DNA of 64,000 nucleotides from Paenibacillus amylolyticus (GTDB taxonomy: Bacteria; Bacillota; Bacilli; Paenibacillales; Paenibacillaceae). Location of the stretch: positions 124,001 to 188,000 of the forward strand of contig NZ_RIAS01000010.1 of assembly GCF_003719335.1 (NCBI RefSeq), written 5' to 3'. Position numbers and translations under genes: made by a program. The notes beneath the pieces were generated by a model. The model saw only the letters and a program-made list of their open reading frames with translations, was not told the DNA's origin and made no database searches. Every line of letters begins with the position of its first letter. Positions within the stretch are counted from its first letter, which is position 1. Below are positions 34,837 to 43,730 of the stretch, piece by piece.

Positions 34837-34866
34837 TTGCAATGTTGTTCCGTCTTCGTATATACT
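34837..34866 (+). promoter_or_regulatory. Promoter of the serS T-box transcript
   Basis: TTGCAA and TATACT are 18 bases apart, directly ahead of the T-box leader. Confidence 0.6.
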
Positions 34867-34871
34867 GAGAA

Positions 34872-35092
34872 ACACAATTACAGATCGGATCATGCCGTTG
34901 AAGAGAATCCAACTCGGAGGCGTTTTCGCCAGGGAGCGAATTAAAACTTTCCCAAGTTAACCGGAACCGCCCGTTATCGCGGACCAAGAGGCTGAATCAG
35001 GAGATTTGAACCGATTCGGCAAGTTGGGTGGCACCGCGAGCAGAGCGCTCCTCGTCCCAAGGGATGAGGGCGCTCTTTGTATTTTTTTAGCC
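34872..35092 (+). promoter_or_regulatory. T-box leader of serS
   Basis: The leader contains the invariant T-box antiterminator sequence GTTGGGTGGCACCGCGAG (about 35026-35043) that pairs with uncharged tRNA, and a terminator with stem AGAGCGC/GCGCTCT and T run (35042-35092). TCC near 34908 is a possible serine specifier codon, but I did not model stem I. It should raise serS expression when charged tRNA-Ser is low. Confidence 0.92.
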
Positions 35093-35108
35093 AAAGGAGA
35101 CGGTGACC

Positions 35109-36407
35109 ATGTTAGACATGAAGTGGGTTCGGGCACATGCAGAAGAGGTACAGGCGGCGGCAGACGGGAAGAAGATTAAGGTTGATATTGCTGTGTTACT
35201 ACAGCGGGATGACGAGCGTAAATTGCTTTTGCAACAAACGGAAGAAGCGCGTCGTCTGCGCAATACGCTGTCGGCTGAGATCGGGAAGCTAATGCAGTCG
35301 GGTGAGCGTGAGCAAGCAGAGAAGATGCGGGCACAGGTAAAACAATTGAATGAACAGCTGGAGCAAGAGGAAGCAAAGCTGGCATCAGTGCAGGAGGAAG
35401 TGACCAGACTACAATGGCTGGTACCCAATATTGTGTCGCCAGATACACCTGTGGGCTTGTCGGATGAAGATAATGTAGAGCTAAGGCGAGTTGGGGAGCT
35501 ACCTGTGTTTGACTACCAGTTCAGAGATCATGTCGAGCTGGGGGAGATGCACGAACTGATCGACATTCCACGCGGCGTGAAAATCGGTGGAACGCGAAGC
35601 TATGTATTGAAGGGAGCAGGTTTGCTGTTACACCGGGCGGTACAGCAACTTGCACTGGACCTGTTGCTGAAGCAGGGATTCACCCCGCTGGAGGTTCCGC
35701 TCATGGTCAGGGAGGGTACTTTGGTGAACACCGGATTTTTCCCGACAGGCCGGGATCAGGTGTATGAGTTGCAAGGAGAGAACAAATGGCTGGTTGGCAC
35801 ATCGGAAGTACCGCTGGTTTCGTATTACGCAGATGAAGTAATTGATGTGAAAGAACCCGTGAAGCTGGCCGCAGTATCGACGTGTTTCCGCAGTGAAGTA
35901 GGCTCGGGAGGACGGGATGTACGAGGCTTGTACCGTGTACATCAATTTGCCAAAGTAGAGCAGGTCATCCTGTGTGCGCCGGATGCGGCTGAATCGGAAC
36001 GGATGCTGCAGGAAATTACGGGACATGCGGAGGAATTGCTGCAACAGCTTGAATTGCCTTATCGTGTAGTGGCGGTATGTACGGGTGATATGTCGCAGAA
36101 AACGTACAAACAGTATGACATCGAAACATGGATGCCAAGCCGCGAAGCATATGGCGAAACTCATTCGTCGTCGAATTTGCATGATTTTCAGGCTCGCCGT
36201 TCGAACATTCGCTGCCGTGATGAAGACGACAAGTTGGTCTACTGCCACACGCTCAACAATACAGCCGTAGCTTCGCCGCGTATTTTGATCCCGTTACTGG
36301 AGAACCATCAGCAGGCAGATGGCAGCATTTATATTCCGGCAGCTTTGCGTCCATATATGGCAGGGGCCGAACGCCTGATTTTGCCAGAGCATGAGCAGGG
36401 TAAATAG
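35109..36407 (+). CDS. serS: Seryl-tRNA synthetase
   Basis: A 432-residue class II synthetase that charges tRNA-Ser. The N-terminal coiled-coil arm (about residues 25-105) is rich in Glu, Gln and Arg. The catalytic domain has TSEVPLVSYY, motif 2 CFRSEVGSGGRDVRGLYR, ETHSSSNLHDFQARR, and motif 3 with PLLENHQQADGS. These differ from the usual TAEVPL, FRSEAGAAGRDTRG and E(V)SSCSNFxDFQARR, so the protein is a divergent SerRS. AAGGAG lies nine bases before the ATG at 35109. Expression is under a T-box. It may be a second copy; that cannot be judged from this window. Confidence 0.93.
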   Translation: MLDMKWVRAHAEEVQAAADGKKIKVDIAVLLQRDDERKLLLQQTEEARRLRNTLSAEIGKLMQSGEREQAEKMRAQVKQLNEQLEQEEAKLASVQEEVTRLQWLVPNIVSPDTPVGLSDEDNVELRRVGELPVFDYQFRDHVELGEMHELIDIPRGVKIGGTRSYVLKGAGLLLHRAVQQLALDLLLKQGFTPLEVPLMVREGTLVNTGFFPTGRDQVYELQGENKWLVGTSEVPLVSYYADEVIDVKEPVKLAAVSTCFRSEVGSGGRDVRGLYRVHQFAKVEQVILCAPDAAESERMLQEITGHAEELLQQLELPYRVVAVCTGDMSQKTYKQYDIETWMPSREAYGETHSSSNLHDFQARRSNIRCRDEDDKLVYCHTLNNTAVASPRILIPLLENHQQADGSIYIPAALRPYMAGAERLILPEHEQGK

Positions 36408-36448
36408 AAGAAATACAGTGGTTTCAACTTAATGAAATGAAAGGAGCA

Positions 36449-36483
36449 AATAAAGAGGAGCCCGCATCGGGTTCCTCTTTATT
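36449..36483. terminator. Bidirectional terminator after serS
   Basis: AATAAAGAGGA-CCCG / CGGG-TCCTCTTTATT forms a strong hairpin between serS and the converging minus-strand gene. Confidence 0.85.
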
Positions 36484-37096
36484 CAAACATATGGTCAATA
36501 ACCCATTGATATTCTTTTTCAAACCGGGATGCCAATTTGATATTTTCTATGTTTACCGTATTCCTTATATATGTCAGGTCAATGTTATCGAATTGGCTAT
36601 ACATGAGGTAACGAGCCCATTCCAGGCTACGGGCATCAGACCAGAACTCGGCTGCTCTTAATCGATCTAGGATCAGATCATCTATTCCAATCACATAACA
36701 ATAACCTTCTGGTGTGTTTAATTTGATTATTTTTTCTTTCGAACCCTCAAGTGTATCCGAAGGGATTTCAATTGGTATATCCATCTCAGATACATAGTAA
36801 TGCCTTCCTTCTCGGACGAAACCTAGTTCATCAAATAGGGCTCGTGCTAAATCATCTCGGATCATTACAAGATCAACATCAGCTGTCTTATAGCTTCCAG
36901 ATGTATATAGTTCAACGGCATGTCCACCAACAATGATTGCTGGATCTGCATCTAGTTCATCAAGTATAGGAGTTATGATCCCCATGACATAGAATTCTTT
37001 AAGTTCTCTTCTGGATACATCGCCTGCAAGTTCAATAAGCTTTTCTTTAGCCCATTGAATTTTTTTCTGAATTTCTGGTGTTTTTATACGATCCAT
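36479..37096 (-). CDS. Nucleotidyltransferase-fold protein (DUF6036-like)
   Basis: A 205-residue cytoplasmic protein. A nucleotidyltransferase motif is visible: VGGHAVELYTSGSYKTADVD (GG... D-x-D), with a later FVREGRHYYVSEMDIPIE carrying a third acid. This is the fold of polymerase-beta-like enzymes, including AbiEii, MNT and DUF6036 proteins. The C-terminal part is helical. It lies 15 bases behind a 67-residue protein gene in the same direction. A toxin-antitoxin or modification role is possible because AbiEii and MNT toxins sit in such pairs, but the partner has no recognised antitoxin fold. Confidence 0.75.
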   Translation of the reverse strand: MDRIKTPEIQKKIQWAKEKLIELAGDVSRRELKEFYVMGIITPILDELDADPAIIVGGHAVELYTSGSYKTADVDLVMIRDDLARALFDELGFVREGRHYYVSEMDIPIEIPSDTLEGSKEKIIKLNTPEGYCYVIGIDDLILDRLRAAEFWSDARSLEWARYLMYSQFDNIDLTYIRNTVNIENIKLASRFEKEYQWVIDHMFE

Positions 37097-37111
37097 GATT
37101 CACCTGTATTC

Positions 37112-37315
37112 TTAACGCAGCTTCCATTCAAGCTCGTTAATAATTTCGATTTTTCCGGATTGCAATGCCTTTTCAAAACGATTGCGGGCCGTTCTCATCA
37201 GTAAGACCATCTCATCTTCTGAGCGTACCTTCGTGGATGTTGAAGTGGAAATGGTTCTCATGCGTTTGCGATTATTGGTGACAGCGACCACGTCCAGCAG
37301 ATTCTTTTCGATCAT
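37112..37315 (-). CDS. Small basic protein upstream of nucleotidyltransferase
   Basis: A 67-residue protein, rich in Arg, Lys, Thr and Ser. The first half has an RKRMRTISTSTSTK segment; the second half is helical (RTARNRFEKALQSGKIEIIN). The ATG is preceded by GTGAGGTGAGG. It directly precedes the nucleotidyltransferase gene and is probably co-transcribed. It could be an antitoxin or a regulator, but I recognise no ribbon-helix-helix or HTH motif. Confidence 0.6.
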   Translation of the reverse strand: MIEKNLLDVVAVTNNRKRMRTISTSTSTKVRSEDEMVLLMRTARNRFEKALQSGKIEIINELEWKLR

Positions 37316-37526
37316 ACATGCCTCACCTCACTTGGTCAGCTTTATTAGAACAGTATTTCGTCGCTTATATATATTATACAATGAAAATCATAAAATGGTT
37401 CTACCTATCCTTGTACTTGTCATTTAACTTTAACCATCCAATGTCCGATATAAAGTATAATAGACAGTAAAATATTAGGCGAAAGAAGAAATTAAACGGT
37501 TGCATGATGGGAGAATGAGGCTGGAC

Positions 37527-38639
37527 ATGGACAAGAATAGAATCAAATGGTCGTTACGGGGTATGCTTGCTCTGATTATTGCACTCACGGTTGTTGTACC
37601 TGCATCAGTTTGGGCGGCAGCAGGTGATGTCATCTCCATTGAGATTCCAGGCAGCAGTCCGCGGAAGATGAATGTGGGAGAGACTACATCCTATCAGGTG
37701 CTCGCGACGGTGGAAGGCGCGGATCATAAACAGGATGTTACCGGCGGAGTAACCTGGTCCACTAGCAATACTGCTGTGGTGACAATCACAAAAGGTAAAG
37801 TCAAAGCGATCGCTGCAGGCGAAGCTACGATTGTTGCTCAAGTGAGCGGGGTTAAAGCACAGGTGGTTGTTCAGGTGCAGGATAAAATCAAAAGCATCAA
37901 GGCTTCACCTAATGCGTATACGTTTGTAAAAGGAAACGAAGGCACGCTCCCGAAAGTCAGCATTACGCGTGCTAATGGCAAGGAAGAGGAGGTCACATCC
38001 GATATTGTATGGACGGTGTCCAGTAACCTGGCTGTGATTGAAAACGGAAAGATCAAAGGCGTTACTCCTGGCAAAGTGATATTGCAAGGGAAGTACGGGT
38101 CAACTCTCGTTAAAGTGCCGATAACGGTGACAGACATCATTAGCAAGATAGAGGTTAAGCCTGCAACAATCCAGTTAACGATCAAAAAATCTACCCCACT
38201 TAAGGTGATGGGGGCGTACTCCAGTGGCAAAACAGTCAACCTTTCCAGATCGGTGATATGGACGTCATCCAATCCTGGCGTGGCTGCAGTGAAAAATGGT
38301 ACGGTCAAAGGGCTGAGTGAAGGACAAGCCACCTTGACTGGTACGTATCAGGGTCAGACTGTCACTGCTGTAGTCAACGTGGTGCCTACGCTCCAGAAGC
38401 TGATTATGGGTCAGAAAAGTTTGGTTTTGTCTCCGCAGTCCAGCTGGGCGCTAGGGGTAATGGCTCAGTATGATACAGGGAAAACGTTGATGGTGACGGG
38501 AGGCGCGGTGTGGAGCAGTTCCAAGCCGAATGTCGCCACCGTAACGAATGGCAGAATCGTTGCTGTAGCCAAAGGTAAAACAAGCATCACCGCGAAGTGG
38601 GGCAATAAAAAAGTGACGATACCTGTGACGGTAAAATAA
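37527..38639 (+). CDS. Secreted protein with four Big_2 Ig-like domains
   Basis: A 370-residue exported protein. The signal peptide (LRGMLALIIALTVVVPASVW AAA, about residues 9-33) is followed by about four bacterial Ig-like (Big_2) domains, each with the ending WSTSNTAVVTI...KVKAIAAGEATI style (at about residues 90, 175, 265, 350). No cell-wall anchor, SLH or catalytic domain is present. It is probably a cell-surface or matrix-associated spacer protein. The ATG at 37527 has GAGG six bases upstream; TTG at 37500 and ATG at 37515 are alternatives. A TATAAT box at 37456 may belong to its promoter. Confidence 0.85.
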   Translation: MDKNRIKWSLRGMLALIIALTVVVPASVWAAAGDVISIEIPGSSPRKMNVGETTSYQVLATVEGADHKQDVTGGVTWSTSNTAVVTITKGKVKAIAAGEATIVAQVSGVKAQVVVQVQDKIKSIKASPNAYTFVKGNEGTLPKVSITRANGKEEEVTSDIVWTVSSNLAVIENGKIKGVTPGKVILQGKYGSTLVKVPITVTDIISKIEVKPATIQLTIKKSTPLKVMGAYSSGKTVNLSRSVIWTSSNPGVAAVKNGTVKGLSEGQATLTGTYQGQTVTAVVNVVPTLQKLIMGQKSLVLSPQSSWALGVMAQYDTGKTLMVTGGAVWSSSKPNVATVTNGRIVAVAKGKTSITAKWGNKKVTIPVTVK

Positions 38640-38696
38640 TGTTCCCTTTTTCCATATAAGTGTTGATCAGATCGAATTGAATCCATGTATACTATG

Positions 38697-38727
38697 AGGG
38701 AGGCGTACTTATGCGTCTCCTTTTTTG
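38697..38727 (+). terminator. Terminator after Ig-like protein gene
   Basis: GGAGGCG/GCGTCTCC with a short loop and a T run. Confidence 0.8.
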
Positions 38728-38756
38728 AACATAGAATCCAGCTTCAAGGAGTGATT

Positions 38757-39314
38757 ATGGAAATGAACGATCCCATGAACCCGGAGAATTGGCCTGCATG
38801 GGCCACGGAACCTGTAGAAGTTGTAGAAGCTAACTCCGCTTGGAGTAAGCAGGCTGAGGAAGAAATTGCGCAGTTAAGAGAACTTTTGAAACACCTGGAT
38901 ATACTTACATTCGAACATATTGGGAGCACATCCATACCTGGTTTGTCTGCCAAGCCAATTATTGATCTGATGGGGGAAGTGCAGTCCTGGGATGATATGG
39001 GGCAAATTGCTGTGCAGTTGAACCCTCTAGGCTGGAATTATGTCCCCCCTGAGCTGGATGGCCGGGAATACAGACGGTTCTGGGTCAAAGTTAAAGATGG
39101 GAAACGAGCTGTACATCTGCATCTTATGCGTCCAGGTGAGGAACGTTGGGAGCGGCAGATCTGGTTTCGTGATGTACTGAGATCTCGACCGGATTTGGTG
39201 AAGGACTACGCCGAACTGAAAATCAAGCTTGCAGATGAGAATAAAGACGACAGAGAATCCTATACCACTGCCAAAACGGAATTCATCTTAAAGGTTCTGG
39301 ACGGACGGCTGTGA
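38757..39314 (+). CDS. GrpB family nucleotidyltransferase-like protein
   Basis: A 185-residue cytoplasmic protein of the GrpB/UPF0157 family, a nucleotidyltransferase-fold group of unknown activity. The hallmark FEHIGSTSIPGLSAKPIIDLM (shortened here by two) appears as EHIGSTSIPGLSAKP followed by IIDLMGEV, with a later HLHLMRPGEERW. GGAG lies five bases before the ATG at 38757. It is the first gene of a long same-strand run and its stop overlaps the GTG start of the next gene by four bases. Confidence 0.92.
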   Translation: MEMNDPMNPENWPAWATEPVEVVEANSAWSKQAEEEIAQLRELLKHLDILTFEHIGSTSIPGLSAKPIIDLMGEVQSWDDMGQIAVQLNPLGWNYVPPELDGREYRRFWVKVKDGKRAVHLHLMRPGEERWERQIWFRDVLRSRPDLVKDYAELKIKLADENKDDRESYTTAKTEFILKVLDGRL

Positions 39315-39736
39315 AGCATCAGCACGGGCTGTTCATTAAGAACAGATGGGTCTACTTCATCGCCGTGATCATCACGATGGCAGCAGGACTAGCTTCCAGA
39401 ACATATGGAGCGGTTTTGCCGTACTGGGTGTACGAGCATTTTGGAGATGCGCTATGGGCTGGCATGATCTATTTTGGCGTACGTATGGTATTCATCCACT
39501 TGAGCCGAGCCAGGGCAGTCTGGATCAGTGTTATGTTCAGTTGGGGCGTTGAATTCTCTCAGATGATTCAGGTACCTTGGTTGAATGAACTACGTTCTAC
39601 CTTATGGGGCGCGCTCATTTTGGGCCGTGGATTTCTAGTCATTGATCTCATCCGATACCTAATTGGCATTTTATGTGTTTATCTTATAGACCGATTTATC
39701 CTGACTCGACTAATGCGCTATCGCATCAATTCATAG
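39311..39736 (+). CDS. DUF2809 family membrane protein
   Basis: A 141-residue protein with four membrane helices. It contains the family features YFGVRMVFIHL and FSWGVEFSQMIQVPWLNELR, where the last is typical of DUF2809 (also seen as SQLY..PWLNALR). Function is unknown. The GTG at 39311 overlaps the GrpB stop, so it is translationally coupled to grpB. Confidence 0.88.
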   Translation: MKHQHGLFIKNRWVYFIAVIITMAAGLASRTYGAVLPYWVYEHFGDALWAGMIYFGVRMVFIHLSRARAVWISVMFSWGVEFSQMIQVPWLNELRSTLWGALILGRGFLVIDLIRYLIGILCVYLIDRFILTRLMRYRINS

Positions 39737-39752
39737 ATAGGAGGTACGTGGA

Positions 39753-40310
39753 ATGAATATCGATAAACTTTTTGCAGCATCCCCTGAGTTTGAAACCGAA
39801 CGGTTGTACCTCAGACGTCTTACGATGGACGATCTCGATGAGTATTATGCGTTTGCGTCTGACCCGAAAGTTAGTAAGCAAAGCTTGTGGCAGTGCCACC
39901 AGAGCAAGGATGACTCCATCGGTTATCTGGAGCGCGTGCTGCGAAACTATGAGCAGAAAACGGTATATCTCTGGGCTTTTGTGCTGAAAGAAACGGGCAC
40001 GCTGATTGGAAGAGGCGGCATTTTCCATCTGGATGAATTCATGCAGAGTGGGGAACTGGGGTACGCCATTGGTAGCGCCTATTGGGGCAAGGGGCTTGCC
40101 GCGGAAGCCATGCAACCTATCGTTGATTACTGCTTCGAGCAGCTGGACTGCAACCGGCTGGAAGGAAAATGTAATGCGGGCAACATCGGCTCTGCGCGTG
40201 TGATGGAAAAGCTGGGCATGGTGCAGGAAGGGGTGCTACGCAAACAGTTGAAAATTAAAGGTGTGTTTACCGACCAGAAATTGTACGCCCGCATCCGGGA
40301 TGATCTATAA
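39753..40310 (+). CDS. RimJ/RimL-type GNAT acetyltransferase
   Basis: A 185-residue acetyltransferase. It opens with FETERLYLRRLTMDDLDEYY, carries the GELGYAIGSAYWGKGLAAEA acetyl-CoA loop, and ends NIGSARVMEKLGMVQEGVLR, all typical of the RimJ/RimL group that acetylates ribosomal protein N-termini or small molecules. AGGAGG precedes the ATG. Substrate is unknown. Confidence 0.93.
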   Translation: MNIDKLFAASPEFETERLYLRRLTMDDLDEYYAFASDPKVSKQSLWQCHQSKDDSIGYLERVLRNYEQKTVYLWAFVLKETGTLIGRGGIFHLDEFMQSGELGYAIGSAYWGKGLAAEAMQPIVDYCFEQLDCNRLEGKCNAGNIGSARVMEKLGMVQEGVLRKQLKIKGVFTDQKLYARIRDDL

Positions 40311-40361
40311 TAGTTGTTTAATACGAGCTGTCTTACAGTGACGACCAAGGAGGAAGACTCT

Positions 40362-40691
40362 ATGATCTACAGCATTATTTCCCGTTCAGTGTGGGAGGAA
40401 GTATCCAAAGGAGACACATATGCACCAGAGAGTTTAGAAACGGATGGCTTTATTCACTGCTCTACCGCAGAGCAGATTCCGTGGGTAGCTGGACAGTATT
40501 ATGCAGGACGTACCGACCTGTTGCTGCTCGGGATCGAAGAGAGGACGTTGAAGGCGGAGCTGGTCTATGAAGATTTATATGAATTGAACGAGTTATTTCC
40601 GCACATCTATGGAGAGTTAAATCTGGATGCTGTAAGTAAGGTCCTGAACTTTGAACCGAATGAAGACGGCACGTTTTCTTTCCCGGCATAA
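40362..40691 (+). CDS. DUF952 family protein
   Basis: A 109-residue protein with the DUF952 hallmarks: a Trp-Glu segment (SRSVWEEVSKGDTYAP), ESLETDGFIHCSTAEQIP, and LVYEDLYELNELFPHIYG. The family has a fold related to ADP-ribosyltransferases but no known reaction. AAGGAGG lies upstream of the ATG at 40362. It is part of a compact run of housekeeping-like genes. Confidence 0.9.
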   Translation: MIYSIISRSVWEEVSKGDTYAPESLETDGFIHCSTAEQIPWVAGQYYAGRTDLLLLGIEERTLKAELVYEDLYELNELFPHIYGELNLDAVSKVLNFEPNEDGTFSFPA

Positions 40692-40715
40692 CTTTTTGAA
40701 ATGGGGGTAAGACGG

Positions 40716-41282
40716 ATGGACATGAATAAGGCTTTTTTGGAAACGGCAGAGAAACAGTTCCTTTACTATAAGCAGCTTGGTGAACGCGCAATGGAGCAAT
40801 TGGAGACGGACCAATTGTTCCAGACATGGAACGAAGACACCAACAGCATTGCAGTCATTGTAAAGCATTTGTGGGGCAATATGCGATCCCGCTGGACGGA
40901 TGTGCTGACAACGGATGGTGAGAAACCATGGCGTGAGCGTGATGCCGAATTCGTGGGTGATTTTCATACCAGGGAAGAGCTGCTTGCTAAATGGGAAGAG
41001 GGCTGGGACTGTCTGCTGGGAGCGCTGCGTTCGTTTACTCCGGATCACATGTCTCAGATCATATATATTCGGAATGAGGGTCATACCATTATGGAGGCGA
41101 TTATGCGGCAGTTGGCGCATTATCCATATCATGTGGGACAGATTGTTCACACGGCCAAAATGTTAAAAGAAACATCGTGGGATAGTCTTTCTATCCCCAG
41201 AAACGGGTCAAATACTTATAACGAAGGCAAGTTTTTGAAACCAAAGACCAGAAAACATTTTACAGAGGACGAGCTAAAATGA
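40716..41282 (+). CDS. DUF1572 / DinB-like protein
   Basis: A 188-residue four-helix-bundle protein of the DinB-like superfamily. It has the DUF1572-type segments IAVIVKHLWGNMRSRWTD, RDAEFVGDF and a metal-binding-like HYPYHVGQIVHTAK with His residues. Bacillithiol transferases and related enzymes share this fold; the exact reaction is unknown. The ATG at 40716 has GGGGGTAAG upstream. Confidence 0.88.
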   Translation: MDMNKAFLETAEKQFLYYKQLGERAMEQLETDQLFQTWNEDTNSIAVIVKHLWGNMRSRWTDVLTTDGEKPWRERDAEFVGDFHTREELLAKWEEGWDCLLGALRSFTPDHMSQIIYIRNEGHTIMEAIMRQLAHYPYHVGQIVHTAKMLKETSWDSLSIPRNGSNTYNEGKFLKPKTRKHFTEDELK

Positions 41283-41310
41283 GCTTTAGAGAAAAGAGGG
41301 AACGAGCACG

Positions 41311-41886
41311 ATGACACAAATTGCGTTGATACGTCACGGCAGTACGGCGTGGAATAAAGAAAAGCGGTCGCAGGGACAGACGGACAACCCGCTCGATCAG
41401 GAGGGCAGAGAACAGGCGGCTTTGCTGGCGGCGAGGCTGGCGGAGGAATCCTGGGATGCCATCTATGCCAGTGACTTGGTGCGGGCAAGTGAAACGGCTC
41501 GTGTTATCGCAGATCGGCTTGGGATTCAGGAGATCCATCTCGACCCGAGATTACGCGAAATGGGCGGAGGTCAGGTGGAGGGCACAACAGAAGAGGAACG
41601 TGTCGCGAAATGGGGAGCAGATTGGAGTTCACTCGATTTGGGAAAAGAACACTCGGACGCAGGGGCTTCCCGAGGGAAAGCGGCACTAGAAGATATTCTT
41701 CAGCAACATCCGAATGGACGAGTCATCGTGGTGAGTCATGGGGCTGTGCTTCGTAATACAATGCGGGCACTAGTACCGGAACTGGATATCAGCGTAAAGC
41801 TGGGGAACACATCAATTACACGAATGGTTCATCAGGATCAGGCATGGCAGTGTGAATTGTACAATTGCAGCACGCATCTGGAGTGA
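41311..41886 (+). CDS. Histidine phosphatase family protein
   Basis: A 191-residue cytoplasmic phosphatase of the phosphoglycerate-mutase-like family. The catalytic His is in ALIRHGSTAWN, with IYASDLVRASETA and a second His in VIVVSHGAVLRN. The acid residue is in DPRLREMGGGQVEG. It is similar to PhoE-type broad phosphatases or alpha-ribazole phosphatase; substrate is not clear. GAGGGAACG lies upstream. Confidence 0.92.
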   Translation: MTQIALIRHGSTAWNKEKRSQGQTDNPLDQEGREQAALLAARLAEESWDAIYASDLVRASETARVIADRLGIQEIHLDPRLREMGGGQVEGTTEEERVAKWGADWSSLDLGKEHSDAGASRGKAALEDILQQHPNGRVIVVSHGAVLRNTMRALVPELDISVKLGNTSITRMVHQDQAWQCELYNCSTHLE

Positions 41887-41895
41887 GGGAAGGCC

Positions 41896-42708
41896 ATGAA
41901 CACAATCTCCTATAACTGGACAGCGGACATGTTATCTCCACTAGGAGAGCGTGGAATTATAATTCGCTGCGGCGATGAGCTGTCTGAGGTGGTGCATCAG
42001 AGAGTGATGTCAGTATGTGCTCTCTTGGAAAAGGAATCTGTGACAGCTGTGGTGGAGTGGGTACCTTCTTATTTGTCTGTTACGTTGTTTTACGATCCTT
42101 GGATATCGTCTTATGAGGAAACAAGTAGGATTCTGCTACAACATTTGCGACAACTCAATGAAAAGTTGCAGCCAAACGAGCTGAATGAACTAGATATGAA
42201 ACCAAATGAACTGAACCCATCAAATCAATGGAGCGAATCTAATGCTTCGGAGTCCATTGAGATGGGGACTCCCCCTAGAATTGTGACTATTCCGGTATGT
42301 TACGGCGGAGAGTTCGGGCCGGATTTGGAATATGTGGCTAACGAACATGGCCTGACAATAGAGGAAGTCATTATGATCCATTCATCCGTTGATTACCTCG
42401 TACATATGATTGGATTTGCCCCCGGCTTCCCTTATTTGGGAGGGCTGCCTGAACAAATAGCCACGCCAAGGAGAGCAACGCCGAGGCTTCAAGTAGAGGC
42501 AGGAACGGTGGGCATAGGTGGTTCTCAGACGGGGATTTATCCGATAACGACACCGGGTGGGTGGCAATGTATAGGACGGACACCCATCTGTCTTTTCCGT
42601 CCGGGAATGAATCCTCCAAGTTTGCTTGAAGCGGGGAACTTTGTTCGCTTCAAGCCCATTACAATGCAAGAATACTTGCAACTGGCGCGGAAGGAGGGGA
42701 AGGGATGA
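41896..42708 (+). CDS. pxpB: 5-oxoprolinase subunit PxpB (KipI family)
   Basis: A 270-residue subunit of the ATP-dependent 5-oxoprolinase that opens pyroglutamate to glutamate. The C-terminal half has HMIGFAPGFPYLGGLP and TPRRATPR, and VGIGGSQTGIYPITTPGGWQ, as in KipI/PxpB. Between the N- and C-terminal domains there is an Asn/Glu-rich linker (residues about 93-125, with NELNELDMKPNELNPSN) that I do not expect in this family. It overlaps pxpC by four bases. Confidence 0.95.
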   Translation: MNTISYNWTADMLSPLGERGIIIRCGDELSEVVHQRVMSVCALLEKESVTAVVEWVPSYLSVTLFYDPWISSYEETSRILLQHLRQLNEKLQPNELNELDMKPNELNPSNQWSESNASESIEMGTPPRIVTIPVCYGGEFGPDLEYVANEHGLTIEEVIMIHSSVDYLVHMIGFAPGFPYLGGLPEQIATPRRATPRLQVEAGTVGIGGSQTGIYPITTPGGWQCIGRTPICLFRPGMNPPSLLEAGNFVRFKPITMQEYLQLARKEGKG

Positions 42709-43730
42709 GTATACAGATCATTCGTCCTGGCTTGTTAACAACCGTCCAGGATGAAGGTAGATTCGGGTATCGCCGTTATGGTGTGCCGGTAGGCGGTTCA
42801 ATGGACATGTTCGCGGCCCGAGCAGCCAATGTACTTGTCGGTAACTCTCGGCACGATGCAGTACTTGAGATTACGATGTCCGGGCTGGAACTGCAAGTGC
42901 AAACCAATCAACTGATTTCGCTATGCGGTGCAGATCTCAGTGCCACGGTAGATCGACAGCCTGTACCTTTGTGGCGACCCGTACTGTTGCGGGCTGGCAG
43001 TGTATTGAAATTTGGCGCATGCCTTCATGGCCTGCGTGCATATTTGGCGTTTGCTGGAGGGATCGATGTACCAGAAGTGATGGGCAGCCGCAGTACGGAT
43101 GTTAAGAGCGGGTTTGGTGGTTTTCATGGGAGGGCGCTGCGTGCGGCGGATGTACTGGATACGGCGGACATCCAAGACAAGGTTCGACAATGGATGTGTG
43201 GTATGGAAGGGCAATTAGGTGAAAACAAATCCATGGTCGCTCCGGCATGGCTATTATCGGAGCGGGAAAGACCCAACTATTACGGTAAATCTGTCATTCG
43301 AGTGATGCAAGGTCAAGACCATGCGGAATTCAGCGCAGAGAGCCTGAAACGATTTTATACTGAAGATTATGTGATCTCTCCCCAATCTGATCGTATGGGA
43401 TATCGGATGCAGGGTTCACGGCTGAAACTGGTTCGGCCATTGCATCGTTTATCCGAGGCGGTCACCTTAGGCACGGTGCAGGTACCTGCGGATGGGCAAC
43501 CTATCGTATTGATGGCGGATCACCAGACCATTGGAGGATATCCTGTGATTGCACAGGTAGCTGCGGTTGATTTGCCCATTCTGGCTCAGGCCAGGCCTGG
43601 AAGTCGCGTTTCTTTTGCAGAGATTACGCATGAAGAAGCACGTGATCTCTACATAAAACGAGAGCGGAATTTACGACTGCTGGATCAACTGATTCGCAGG
43701 AGAATGGCAGAAACGGAGGTGATATCATGA
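42705..43730 (+). CDS. pxpC: 5-oxoprolinase subunit PxpC (KipA family)
   Basis: A 341-residue biotin-dependent-carboxylase-like or KipA-type subunit. It begins IQIIRPGLLTTVQDEGRFGY, as is typical, with SLCGADLSATVDR, GSRSTDVKSGFGGFHGRAL and VILMADHQTIGGYP-like motifs (IVLMADHQTIGGYPVIAQV). It acts with PxpA and PxpB on 5-oxoproline. It overlaps both neighbours by four bases, so the three subunits are coupled. Confidence 0.96.
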   Translation: MSIQIIRPGLLTTVQDEGRFGYRRYGVPVGGSMDMFAARAANVLVGNSRHDAVLEITMSGLELQVQTNQLISLCGADLSATVDRQPVPLWRPVLLRAGSVLKFGACLHGLRAYLAFAGGIDVPEVMGSRSTDVKSGFGGFHGRALRAADVLDTADIQDKVRQWMCGMEGQLGENKSMVAPAWLLSERERPNYYGKSVIRVMQGQDHAEFSAESLKRFYTEDYVISPQSDRMGYRMQGSRLKLVRPLHRLSEAVTLGTVQVPADGQPIVLMADHQTIGGYPVIAQVAAVDLPILAQARPGSRVSFAEITHEEARDLYIKRERNLRLLDQLIRRRMAETEVIS

